DNA of 64,000 bases, from NCBI RefSeq assembly GCF_027922325.1, contig NZ_BSFL01000001.1, positions 1,111,610-1,175,609 of the forward strand, given 5' to 3'. A program made the translations under genes and the position numbers. Numbering within the stretch: position 1 is the stretch's first letter; each line of letters begins with the position of its first letter. Shown piece by piece: positions 48,695-57,004 of this stretch. The stretch is from Methylopila turkensis (GTDB taxonomy: Bacteria > Pseudomonadota > Alphaproteobacteria > Rhizobiales > Methylopilaceae). The notes under the pieces were generated by a model. That model had not been told where the DNA came from. It ran no database searches and saw only the letters and a list, made by a program, of their open reading frames with translations.

Positions 48695-49744
48695 TCACGC
48701 GATCCCGAGCTTCAGCAGGTCGTGGATGTGGACCAGCCCGACCGGCTTGCCGCGATCGACCACGAACAGCGCGGTGATCGCGCGGCCCTGGAGCGAGCTC
48801 AGCGCGTCGGCCGCGAGGTCGTTCGGGCGCACCACCTTCGGCGAGCGGGTCATGACCTGGTCGACCGCCATGCCGGTGAGATCGGGGCCCATGTGGCGGC
48901 GGAGGTCGCCGTCGGTCACGATGCCGACGAGCCCGCCGTCCCGGTCGACGACGCCGACGCAGCCGAAGCTCTTGGCCGTCATCACGAGCAGCGCCTCGGA
49001 CATCCGCGCGCCCTCCGCGATCAGCGGGACGGCGTCGCCGGAATGCATGACGTCGCGCACGAAGGACAGCACCGCGCCCAGCTTGCCGCCGGGGTGGAAG
49101 CGCTTGAAGTCGGTCGGCGTGAAGCGGCGGCTCTCCAGCAGAGCGACCGCGAGCGCGTCGCCGAGCGCGACCTGCATGGTGGTCGAGGTCGTCGGCGCGA
49201 GCCCGTGCGGGCAAGCCTCGGCCGACCGCGGCAGCGCCATGACCACGTCCGCCGCCTGGCCGAGCGCGCTGTCCTCACGGGAGGTGATCGCGATCAGCGG
49301 CACGCGGAAGCGCCGGGCGTAGTGCAGCATGTCGCGCAGTTCGGTGGTCTCGCCGGACCAGGACAGCGCGAGGATGACGTCGTCCGAGGTGATCATGCCG
49401 AGGTCGCCGTGGCTCGCCTCGCCGGGATGGACGAAGAAGGCCGGCGTGCCGGTGGAGGCCAGTGTTGCGGCGATCTTGCGCCCGACATGGCCGCTCTTGC
49501 CCATGCCGGTGACGATGACGCGCCCGCGGGCGGCCGCGATCACTTCGACCGCGCGCGCGAACGGCGCCCCGAGCTCTCCGCCGAGCGCCTCCGCGAGCTG
49601 CGCCATGCCCGCAGCCTCAAGCTCAACCGTGCGCACGGCGGAGGCGATCGCCTCGTCCGGCATGGTCGCGCGCGGCGGCGGGGGAGCGACGTCACGCCCC
49701 TGCTGGGGCGTCGCGAACGGCGGGACTGGGGAAGGAGTGTTCAT
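48695..49744 (-). CDS. kdsD: D-arabinose 5-phosphate isomerase (KpsF/GutQ family)
   Basis: A 349-residue enzyme converting ribulose 5-phosphate to arabinose 5-phosphate, first step of Kdo synthesis for lipopolysaccharide. The SIS domain (about 60-190) has VIVTGMGKSGHVGRKIAATLASTGTPAFFVHPGEASHGDLGMI, LSWSGETTELRDM and a late His in HPGGKLG; two CBS domains follow (about 220-345). Start at ATG 49744 with about 35 flexible residues before the conserved core. Same strand as the stator pair downstream. Confidence 0.93.
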   Translation of the reverse strand: MNTPSPVPPFATPQQGRDVAPPPPRATMPDEAIASAVRTVELEAAGMAQLAEALGGELGAPFARAVEVIAAARGRVIVTGMGKSGHVGRKIAATLASTGTPAFFVHPGEASHGDLGMITSDDVILALSWSGETTELRDMLHYARRFRVPLIAITSREDSALGQAADVVMALPRSAEACPHGLAPTTSTTMQVALGDALAVALLESRRFTPTDFKRFHPGGKLGAVLSFVRDVMHSGDAVPLIAEGARMSEALLVMTAKSFGCVGVVDRDGGLVGIVTDGDLRRHMGPDLTGMAVDQVMTRSPKVVRPNDLAADALSSLQGRAITALFVVDRGKPVGLVHIHDLLKLGIA

Positions 49745-49870
49745 GCGGACCACGGATCAAAAACGCGCTGGCGAGAAACGAGCCAATCGGGCGCAAGCTC
49801 TACCACCATGCCGCGAAGCGCGCCAACGCCCGCTCCGGGAGGCGGCCTCCCCGGGGGCGGCAAGCCTTTC

Positions 49871-49902
49871 TTAACCATGCCCGTTTCAAAGTCGTTAACC
49901 AT
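49871..49902. promoter_or_regulatory. Two TTAACCAT boxes, possible CtrA sites
   Basis: TTAACCAT occurs at 49871-49878 and 49895-49902, 24 bases apart, 53 bases before the outer-membrane protein start. This 8-mer is known as a CtrA half-site in Caulobacter. Two copies in one 32-base stretch of GC-rich DNA are unlikely by chance, so cell-cycle control of the downstream gene is plausible but unproved. Confidence 0.45.
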
Positions 49903-49954
49903 CCGGCTCGGGCGTCGCCCCCGCCGGTCGAACGACCGTGGTGACAAGGACGGC

Positions 49955-51496
49955 ATGCCCACGCGCCGCGCGCTTTCCACAGCCGCCCTGGCCCTCGCCG
50001 CACTCTGCGCGGCCGTCGGCGCGCGCGCGCAGGAAAGCGGCGATCTCGGTCTCCGCGGCGGCGCGACGACGGCCGGGGCTGGGGCCGCCGACGCCGGCGC
50101 CGCCGACGAACCGCTGCGCCGCCTGGACGACCGCGCCCTCGCCGGCGGCGACTATGGAACCGCCGACGCGCCGCTCGCGGGCGGCGGCTATGGCGGCGAG
50201 GCCCAGCCCGACCGCCGCGCGACCGAACCGCCCGCCTCCACGATCGACGTCGGAAACCCCTTCGCCCGCCGCCCGGCGCTCAGCACGGGCGCGAACGCGC
50301 TCCGGCCGCGGCGCAGCATCCCGGCGGACGACCCCTACGCCCCCAGAGGCGTGCGCGCGGGGACCTTCACGCTGCGCCCGACGCTCGAAAGCGCCGTCGG
50401 CTACGATTCGAACCCGGATCGCGACCCGGTCGGCGGCAAGAGCTCCAAGTTCTACCGTCTGCGGGGCGACATCGAGGCGACGTCGGACTGGTCGCGCCAC
50501 GAGCTCAGGGCGCAGGCCACCGGCCAGATCCGCCGCTATGTCGACCTGGACGCGCCCGGCTACGAGCCCGAGGTCAACGCCACCGCGGACGGCCGGATCG
50601 ACGTCACCGAACGCACCCAGATCGTGACGCAGCTGCGGGCCTCGATCACCACCTCGCGGCCGGGCGACCCGGACACGCCGACCGACATCGACGGCGACGA
50701 GATCTCGCGCTCCTACGGCGCGACGCTCGGGGTCGCGCAGCGCTTCAACCGCCTGAGCCTGCGGCTCGACGGCCTCGCCGACCGCTACCTCTACGACGAC
50801 TCCAAGCTGCTCGACGGCTCGACGCTCGACAACTCCGACCGCGTCTACAACGCCTACCAGCTCCGCCTCCGAGCAGCCTACGAGGTCTCCCCCGCGCTCG
50901 CGCCGTTTGCGGAGATCGCCGTCGACACCCGCGACTACGACCGGCGCTTCGGCGACGACATCGTCGGCGACGGCGCGGACGCCTCCCGTCGGCGGCTCGG
51001 CTCCGACGGCTGGGCGCTAAGGGGCGGCGCGCGCTTCGAGGCGACGCGGCTCGTCACGGGCGAGCTTGCGGTCGGCTACGGCCGCCAGACGCCGAAGGAC
51101 GACCGGCTGAAGCCGGTCGACGGCCTGCTGTTCGACGGCAGCGTCGCCTGGGCGCCGACCGCGCTGACCACGGTGCGCCTCAACGCCCGCAGCTCGATCG
51201 ACGAGACCGTCACGGAAGGCTCCGGCGGCATTCTCCGCCGCAGCGTGGGCGTCGCGGTCGAGCACGCGCTCCGCCGCAACCTGCTCCTGACCGGACGGGT
51301 GGATTACGAGACTGCGGACTACAAGGGCGCCGACCGGACCGACGACACGCTGGTGCTGGGACTCGAGGCGGAGTACCGCCTGAACCGCACGCTGGCGCTG
51401 ATCAGCAGCTTCCAGCACGAGCGCCGCTACAGCAACCTGCCCGGCGAGGACTACGACGCCTCGATCATCGAGTTCGGCCTCAGGGTCCGGCAGTAG
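49955..51496 (+). CDS. Outer-membrane beta-barrel protein (BBP2/OMB family)
   Basis: A 513-residue protein with a signal peptide (about 1-26, MPTRRALSTAALALAALCAAVGARAQ), a Gly/Ala/Pro-rich disordered segment to about 130, then amphipathic strands ending in an aromatic-poor Arg-Gln terminus. The core GTFTLRPTLESAVGYDSNPDRDP, RLRGDIEATSDWSRHELRAQATGQIRRYVDL and the repeated ..VGYGRQTP.., ..VDYETADYKG.. strands are characteristic of the BBP2 outer-membrane beta-barrel family found next to exopolysaccharide genes. Its function is unknown. ATG 49955 follows AAGGA. The paired TTAACCAT boxes are just upstream. Confidence 0.83.
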   Translation: MPTRRALSTAALALAALCAAVGARAQESGDLGLRGGATTAGAGAADAGAADEPLRRLDDRALAGGDYGTADAPLAGGGYGGEAQPDRRATEPPASTIDVGNPFARRPALSTGANALRPRRSIPADDPYAPRGVRAGTFTLRPTLESAVGYDSNPDRDPVGGKSSKFYRLRGDIEATSDWSRHELRAQATGQIRRYVDLDAPGYEPEVNATADGRIDVTERTQIVTQLRASITTSRPGDPDTPTDIDGDEISRSYGATLGVAQRFNRLSLRLDGLADRYLYDDSKLLDGSTLDNSDRVYNAYQLRLRAAYEVSPALAPFAEIAVDTRDYDRRFGDDIVGDGADASRRRLGSDGWALRGGARFEATRLVTGELAVGYGRQTPKDDRLKPVDGLLFDGSVAWAPTALTTVRLNARSSIDETVTEGSGGILRRSVGVAVEHALRRNLLLTGRVDYETADYKGADRTDDTLVLGLEAEYRLNRTLALISSFQHERRYSNLPGEDYDASIIEFGLRVRQ

Positions 51497-51505
51497 GCCG
51501 ATCGC

Positions 51506-51826
51506 TCAGGCGTAGTCCGAGATCAGCCGTCCGGAGGCGAGGCCCTGCGCCGCCGCCCGTTCGGCGTAGAGCCGCGAGACCGGAGAGCCTTGCGCCCGCG
51601 CCAGCATTTCGGCGGCGTCCCGGGCCTGGCGGAGCGCGACCGACGCCTCCGCGGGCGTCACCGGCGCCGCGCCCTTTACGGCGGCGACCAGCGTCGACAG
51701 CTCGCCTGCGGCCGGATCGGCGCTCACGACCGAAAATACGGAGGCCTGCCGCGCCACGAACGTGCGGGCGTCGTCGCCCGAACGGCCCGGCTCGCGGGCG
51801 GCCTGCGAAGAAGTGGACACCGTCAT
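51506..51826 (-). CDS. Small hypothetical protein, helical
   Basis: A 106-residue protein, not recognised. It is Ala-rich and without Cys, and looks helical in its second half (VTPAEASVALRQARDAAEMLARAQ, YAERAAAQGLASGRLISDYA). No signal peptide or membrane helix. GGGAG lies 5 bases before the ATG at 51826, supporting a real gene. It is tail to tail with the beta-barrel gene (9-base gap). Confidence 0.6.
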   Translation of the reverse strand: MTVSTSSQAAREPGRSGDDARTFVARQASVFSVVSADPAAGELSTLVAAVKGAAPVTPAEASVALRQARDAAEMLARAQGSPVSRLYAERAAAQGLASGRLISDYA

Positions 51827-51943
51827 GCGCGCTCCCGCGACAGCGGCGTCGTCCGCCCAGGCGGAGACGCTCCGGCCGATGGTTCAGCCGGAGGTCCGAA
51901 GAAAGCGCTTCAGATTTCGTTAGGATTTAAGAGACCGCGGGTC

Positions 51944-52777
51944 TCACCAGTCGAACGAATAGGCCGCGCCGAGGCCGAAGGTGAAGTTGTCCTTCGAGTC
52001 CAGCCGCTTCACGATCGGGCTGTCCTTGGCGTCGCCGGTCAGGCGGTTGTAGGCGCCGAAGGCGGTCGTGCTCCAGTTCGGCGTCCAGTCGTAGGTCACG
52101 GCGCCCGCGACGCCGACCGACTTCACGCCGCCGTCCGCCTTGTAGGCGTCGAGCCGGCCGTTGCGCGCCGACTCGCGGGCGCTGACGCCGTAGTACTCGT
52201 TCATGAAATCGCTGTCGCCGAGCGCGAGGCGCGGACCGAACGACACCGTGAACTGGTCGAACTTCTCGATCCAGTCGGCCGCGATGTCGCCGACGAAGCC
52301 ATCATGGCCGCCGATGCCGTGGCGCACTTCGGCGCGGATGCGGGTCTTGGTGGTGGGGTAGAACTCGACGAACAGGCCCGGCTCGACCGCCCAGTCGATG
52401 TTGGAGAGGCCGCGGATCTTGCGCTCGTCGCTGCTGTCGCGCTCGCTACGCAGGCGGGCGACCGGACCCATCTGGAACAGGTCGGTGTCGATGACCGCGA
52501 AGCCGAAGCCGTCGTCAGGCGCGCCGAACTTCCACGGCTGGCCGGGGCGGCGGATGCTCAGGCCGGGATAGCCGGATATCGCGTAGTCCTTGGCGCCCTC
52601 GAACTCTGGCTGGATGACGCCGGTCGCCTTGATGGTCACGCGCCAGTCGGCCTGGCCGATGCCCTCCGCCGGCGCCACCACGGTCGTCCCGTAGTCGGCA
52701 GGCGCGTCGGCGGCGAAAGCCGGGGCCGCAGCGGCCGCGACGACGGCGGCGAGCAGGGCGACGGTACGATGGCTCAT
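51944..52777 (-). CDS. MipA/OmpV-family outer-membrane protein
   Basis: A 277-residue protein with a signal peptide (about 1-22, ending AAAPAFAAD) and amphipathic strands ending in a C-terminal YSFDW with terminal aromatic residue, the outer-membrane insertion mark. The stretch WRVTIKATGVIQPEFEGAKDYAISGYPGLSIRR and the late SKDNFTFGLGAAYSFDW match the MipA/OmpV family, whose members scaffold murein enzymes or form porins. ATG 52777 has GGAG upstream. No partner gene is adjacent. Confidence 0.85.
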   Translation of the reverse strand: MSHRTVALLAAVVAAAAAPAFAADAPADYGTTVVAPAEGIGQADWRVTIKATGVIQPEFEGAKDYAISGYPGLSIRRPGQPWKFGAPDDGFGFAVIDTDLFQMGPVARLRSERDSSDERKIRGLSNIDWAVEPGLFVEFYPTTKTRIRAEVRHGIGGHDGFVGDIAADWIEKFDQFTVSFGPRLALGDSDFMNEYYGVSARESARNGRLDAYKADGGVKSVGVAGAVTYDWTPNWSTTAFGAYNRLTGDAKDSPIVKRLDSKDNFTFGLGAAYSFDW

Positions 52778-53036
52778 CGGGGGAAACGCTCCGAGGGAGA
52801 CCCGTCCCGGACAGGACCGGGAAACGCAGGCGATGGTGCTGTGATAACGCCTCCATTGTCGCTTGAGCACCCCCGGGAGACAAACTAATCGCCAGCGTGG
52901 CGGAACCGCCGCACTGCGGCGCCAGCGCGCACCCCGCCGCCGCAGCGCGGCGGCTTGCCCGACGGAGGCTTCCGCTCCTAGGGTCGCTCATGCCGTCAGA
53001 CGCCTGCCCAGCCCCCGTCGCGTGCGCCGTCCCCGC

Positions 53037-54101
53037 ATGAAGCGGCGGACGCTCGTGACCGGCGGCTGCGGCTTCATCGGCTCCGCGCTGACGCGGCGGC
53101 TCGTCGCGAACGGCCGCGACGTTCTGAACCTCGACGCCCTGACCTACGCGGCCAGCCCTGAAGCGGTCGCTGTCTGCGAAACGTCCGGCCGCTACGCCTT
53201 CCGCCACGCCGACATCTGCGACGCCGACACGGTCTCCGAGGCGCTCGCCGCGTTCCGGCCGGACGGGATCGTGCACTGCGCCGCCGAGACCCATGTGGAC
53301 CGGTCAATCGACGCGCCGGAGGCGTTCCTGCGGACCAACGCGCTCGGGACGGAGCGGCTGCTGAGCGCGACGCTGGCGTATTGGCGCCGTCTGCCGCCCG
53401 AGGAACGGGAGAACTTCCGTTTCGTGCAGGTGTCGACCGACGAGGTGTTCGGCGCGCTCGGCCCCGACGATCCGCCGTTCACGGCCGCCAGCCCCTACGC
53501 GCCGCGCTCGCCCTACGCGGCGTCGAAGGCCGCCGGCGACCACGTCGCGGAGGCCCTCCGCGCCACCTTCGGCCTGCCGACACTGATCGTTCATGGCTGC
53601 AACGCCTACGGGCCCTGGCAGGCGCCGGAGAAGCTCGCGCCGCTGACCATCGCGCGGCTGAGGGCGGGCGAACCGCCGGAGCTCTATGGCGACGGCCGCC
53701 AGCGGCGCGACTGGCTGTTCGTCGACGACGTCGCCGAGGCGCTGGAACGCGCGCTCGACCGCGGCGCGCCCGGCGACCGGTTCCTGATCGCGGGCGGCGC
53801 GGAGCGCGAGAACCGCGAGATGGTCGGGCTGATCTGCGATCTCGTCGACGCGCGGCTCGGCCCCCTGCCCGGCGGCGCGGCGCGGCGGACGCTGATCCGG
53901 CAGGTGGCGGACCGGCCGGGCCATGACTTCCGCTACGCCCTCGACGACGACGCAACCCGCGCGGCGCTCGGCTGGGCGCCGCGCGTGGGCTTCGGGGAAG
54001 GCCTCGCCGCGACGGTCGACTGGTGCCTCGAGAACGCCGGATGGCTCGACGCCGCGAGCCTGCGGCTCGGCCGCGGCCGGCGCGGGCTCGGCGGCGTCTG
54101 A
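53037..54101 (+). CDS. rfbB: dTDP-glucose 4,6-dehydratase (RmlB type)
   Basis: A 354-residue short-chain-type NAD(P)-dependent dehydratase making dTDP-4-keto-6-deoxyglucose. GGCGFIG (9-15) binds NAD, STDEVFG (133-139) holds the active-site Thr-Asp-Glu, and Tyr160/Lys164 form the YxxxK pair; NAYGPWQAPEKLAP and YGDGRQRRDWLFVDDVAEA follow. It is alone: no rfbA, rfbC or rfbD nearby, so the sugar is finished by genes elsewhere, or this is a related epimerase. ATG 53037 was chosen for the canonical start. Confidence 0.88.
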   Translation: MKRRTLVTGGCGFIGSALTRRLVANGRDVLNLDALTYAASPEAVAVCETSGRYAFRHADICDADTVSEALAAFRPDGIVHCAAETHVDRSIDAPEAFLRTNALGTERLLSATLAYWRRLPPEERENFRFVQVSTDEVFGALGPDDPPFTAASPYAPRSPYAASKAAGDHVAEALRATFGLPTLIVHGCNAYGPWQAPEKLAPLTIARLRAGEPPELYGDGRQRRDWLFVDDVAEALERALDRGAPGDRFLIAGGAERENREMVGLICDLVDARLGPLPGGAARRTLIRQVADRPGHDFRYALDDDATRAALGWAPRVGFGEGLAATVDWCLENAGWLDAASLRLGRGRRGLGGV

Positions 54102-54197
54102 ACGGCGTGGCCGGGGCCCTGCCGAACGTCGCGATTGCGACGACGCTCCAGCGTGTCATCCTCCCGGCAAAAGACTGAAAGAACCGGGAGGACGTTC

Positions 54198-55028
54198 ATG
54201 GACCGGCTGACGCCGCGACAACAGGAGATCGTCGCGCTGGCGCGCAGCACGGGGCGCGTGGTGGTCGAGGACCTCGCGGCGCGCTTCGACGTCACGCCGC
54301 AGACGATCCGCAAGGACCTCAACGAGCTCTGCGACCGCCGGCTGCTCGCCCGCACCCATGGCGGGGCGACCGTCGCCGGCGGGCTCGACGACGTCGATTA
54401 CGAGGCCCGCCGCTTCCTGGCGCAGGACGCCAAGCGCGCGATCGGACGGGCGACCGCCAGGCTGACCCCGCAGGGGGCCTCGCTGTTCCTCAACGTCGGC
54501 ACCACCACCGAGGAGGTGGCGCGGGCGCTCGCCGACCACGACGGGCTTACCGTGGTCACCAACAGCCTCAACGTGGCGTCGCTGCTCCACCGTCATCCGG
54601 GCATCGACGTGGTGGTGGCCGGCGGGTCGGTGCGGCGCGCCGACGCCGGCATCGTCGGCGAGCCGGCGGTCGATCTCGTCAGCCGCTTCAAGGTGGACGT
54701 CGCCGTGCTGGGCGTCTCGGCGATCGATCCGGAGGGCGCGCTGCTTGACCACGACTACCGCGAGGCGCTGGTGAGCCAGGCCATGATCGCGAACGCGCGC
54801 GAGGTGTTCCTCGTGGCCGACAGGCTCAAGCTGCAGCGCACCGCGCCGGTGCGCATCGGCCACCTGTCCCAGATCGACGTGTTCGTCACGGACCGCGTCG
54901 ACGATCCGGCCTTCGCGGCGCTCTGCGGCGCGCATGACGTCCGCGTGGTCGAGACGGACGCGCGGATCGCGCCGCCGGCTCAGGCGTCGGCGGGATCGGC
55001 GGCGCGCGCCTCGGCCGCGGACGCGTAG
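54198..55028 (+). CDS. DeoR/GlpR-family transcriptional regulator
   Basis: A 276-residue regulator. N-terminal winged helix-turn-helix RQQEIVALARSTGRVVVEDLAARFDVTPQTIRKDLNELCDRRLLARTHGGA is canonical for DeoR, and the C-terminal sugar-phosphate sensor has LFLNVGTTTEEVARAL, VVTNSLNVASLL and FLVADRLKLQRTAP. Such proteins usually repress a sugar-uptake operon, and the inducer is a phosphorylated sugar, but no such operon is beside it. ATG 54198 follows GGGAGGA. Its last 49 bases overlap the convergent flavin reductase gene. Confidence 0.93.
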   Translation: MDRLTPRQQEIVALARSTGRVVVEDLAARFDVTPQTIRKDLNELCDRRLLARTHGGATVAGGLDDVDYEARRFLAQDAKRAIGRATARLTPQGASLFLNVGTTTEEVARALADHDGLTVVTNSLNVASLLHRHPGIDVVVAGGSVRRADAGIVGEPAVDLVSRFKVDVAVLGVSAIDPEGALLDHDYREALVSQAMIANAREVFLVADRLKLQRTAPVRIGHLSQIDVFVTDRVDDPAFAALCGAHDVRVVETDARIAPPAQASAGSAARASAADA

Positions 55029-55507
55029 GCGCGACGTCGATAGAGCAGACCCTCGCGCTCCGTCTCCGGCGCGATGACCCCGTCGAGCTCGACCATCAGC
55101 ACCACATGGCTGCCGACCTCGTGGGTCGCGGTGACCCGGCCCTCGAAGCTCGCGATCGCGTCGACGAGCACCGGCGCGCCGGTGACCCGCCGCTCCCAGC
55201 GGCCGACCTCGAAGCGGTCGTCCGGGCGTCCGCCGGAGGAGCGGGCGAAGGCGCGCGCGACCGGCTCGTGGTCCTCACGGAGCGTGCTGACGGCGACGAT
55301 GCCGTTGGCGAGGGCCTTGGCCGCGATCGCGCTGGTCCGGTTCAGGCAGACGAGCAGCGTGGGCGGGGCGTCCGTCACGCTCGTCACCGCCGTCGCGGTC
55401 GCGCCGTGCCGGCCGCCCGGCCCGTCGGTCGTCACCACATGCACCGCCATCGGCACGCGCGACATCGCCTCGCGGAACCGCGCCGCGCTCTTGTCCTTAG
55501 CCGTCAA
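54980..55507 (-). CDS. Flavin reductase family protein (FMN-dependent, HpaC/RutF type)
   Basis: A 175-residue flavin-binding split-barrel protein that reduces free FMN or FAD with NAD(P)H, commonly for a partner monooxygenase. FREAMSRVPMAVHVVTTDGPGGRHGATATAVTSVTDAPPTLLVCLNRTSAI is the classic N-terminal region, followed by DDRFEVGRWERRVTGAPVLVDAIASFEG and VLMVELDGVI. No monooxygenase is adjacent. Its 3' end overlaps the DeoR regulator's 3' end by 49 bases on the opposite strand. Confidence 0.9.
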   Translation of the reverse strand: MTAKDKSAARFREAMSRVPMAVHVVTTDGPGGRHGATATAVTSVTDAPPTLLVCLNRTSAIAAKALANGIVAVSTLREDHEPVARAFARSSGGRPDDRFEVGRWERRVTGAPVLVDAIASFEGRVTATHEVGSHVVLMVELDGVIAPETEREGLLYRRRAYASAAEARAADPADA

Positions 55508-55674
55508 ACCCGATGCTCCGTCGGGGGCGTCGCCCGCGCGCGGCCCGATCGGCCGCCATCCCGCTCATATAGCGACCCGCGGCCGCCGCGTCAGCCGGGG
55601 CGTTGCCGGCGCTGCCCGCGCCGCCGTACTCTCCGCCCCCGCAGGCCGCCATCGCCCGAGGAGCCACGACGCCG

Positions 55675-55911
55675 ATGCAGACCTTCTATGTCCAGATCAA
55701 ATGCGAGCTCGGCCGCACCTACGAGACCGCCGAGCATCTGGCCGACCTGGAGCTGCATTCCGAGATCTACTCGACCGCCGGCGACTACGACCTGATCGTC
55801 AAGTACCACGTCGAGGACGGGGTCGACGTCGGCCATTTCGTGGGCCGCAACGTGCAAACCGCGCCGGGCGTGCGCGACACCCACACGCTGATCACCTTCA
55901 AGGCGTTCTGA
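55675..55911 (+). CDS. Stand-alone Lrp/AsnC ligand-binding (RAM) domain protein
   Basis: A 78-residue protein consisting only of the alpha/beta RAM domain of the Lrp/AsnC family (FYVQIKCELGRTYETAEHLADLELHSEIYSTAGDYDLIVKYHVEDGVDVGHFVGRNVQTAPGVRDTHTLITFKAF). There is no helix-turn-helix, so it cannot bind DNA directly; such proteins are thought to form oligomers binding amino acids. ATG 55675 is the only start giving the domain, with GAGGAG about 12 bases upstream. Divergent from the flavin reductase gene. Confidence 0.92.
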   Translation: MQTFYVQIKCELGRTYETAEHLADLELHSEIYSTAGDYDLIVKYHVEDGVDVGHFVGRNVQTAPGVRDTHTLITFKAF

Positions 55912-56049
55912 CGCTCTCCCCGCGTCGCGGGCCCGCCGCGGCGGGCCGCTCCCGCGAGCGCTTCGCAGTCGCGAACATACCGGTTGAAGACTCGGCCCGC
56001 CGCGTCTAAGCGCAGCGCTCGCGCGACGAAGGACCGGGGGGAGCGGGGC

Positions 56050-56937
56050 ATGGACCAGACGCAGCGCATCGCGCTCGGCAGCGTCGTCGTGGGCCTGCTC
56101 GTGCTCGGGCTCAAATCGGCCGCCTATCTGCTCACCGGCTCCGTCGCGCTCTATTCGGACGCGGCCGAGAGCGTGGTGAACGTGGCGGCCGCCTGCGCCG
56201 CCTTCGTCGCGGTCCGGGTCGCCGCGGCCCCGCCCGACCGCGAGCACCCCTACGGACACCACAAGGCGGAATACATCTCCGCCGTGGTGGAGGGCGCGCT
56301 GATCATCATCGCCGCCTTCGCGATCTTCAACGAGGCCTGGTCGGCGTTCCGGTCGCCGCGGCCGGTCGACCTGACGCCGCTCGGCGTCGGCGCGAACGTG
56401 CTGGCGAGCATGATCAACGCGGCGTGGTGCTGGGTCCTGTTCAGCCGCGGCCGGGCGCTCCGGTCCCCCGCGCTGGTCGCCGACGGCAGGCACCTGCTGT
56501 CCGACGTGGTGTCCTCCGCGGGCGTCCTGGTCGGCATCGGCGCCGCCGTCGCCTTCGGCCAGGCCTGGCTCGACCCCGCCATCGCCTGCCTGGTGGCGCT
56601 GAACGTGCTGTGGTCCGGCGCGCAACTGGTGCGGAGCTCTGTCGGCGGGCTGATGGACGAGGCCGCGGACGATCGGCAGATCGCGCGCATCCGGACGACG
56701 ATCTCGGAGACCGCCGAGGGCGCGCTGGAAGCCCACGACCTCCGCACCCGGCTGGCGGGACGGCTGACCTTCGTGGATTTCCACCTCGTCGTGCCGGGCG
56801 ACATGCGGGTTTCCGCCGCCCACGACATCTGCGACCGCATCGAGCGCGCGCTCCACGCCATGGACAGCGACATGATCGTCACGATCCATGTGGAGCCGGA
56901 CGACAAGGCCAAGCACGCCGGCATCGTGGTGTTGTGA
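56050..56937 (+). CDS. Cation diffusion facilitator (CDF) transporter
   Basis: A 295-residue inner-membrane metal/proton antiporter. Helices about 7-27, 42-60, 76-95, 110-130, 153-173 and 180-195; the typical ALYSDAAESVVN in helix 2 with Asp37, EHPYGHHKAEYISA between helices, and VADGRHLLSDVVSSAG in helix 5 with the His-Asp metal pair. The C-terminal cytoplasmic domain holds VDFHLVVPGDMRVSAAHDICDRIE. The metal (Zn, Fe, Mn or Co) is not determined. ATG 56050 follows GGGGAGC. Confidence 0.93.
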   Translation: MDQTQRIALGSVVVGLLVLGLKSAAYLLTGSVALYSDAAESVVNVAAACAAFVAVRVAAAPPDREHPYGHHKAEYISAVVEGALIIIAAFAIFNEAWSAFRSPRPVDLTPLGVGANVLASMINAAWCWVLFSRGRALRSPALVADGRHLLSDVVSSAGVLVGIGAAVAFGQAWLDPAIACLVALNVLWSGAQLVRSSVGGLMDEAADDRQIARIRTTISETAEGALEAHDLRTRLAGRLTFVDFHLVVPGDMRVSAAHDICDRIERALHAMDSDMIVTIHVEPDDKAKHAGIVVL

Positions 56938-57004
56938 AGCGACCGTTCGGACCGGACGCGCGATCTTAACCTGTCATTCGCCATGTCGGCGGAACATCCG
57001 CGCC

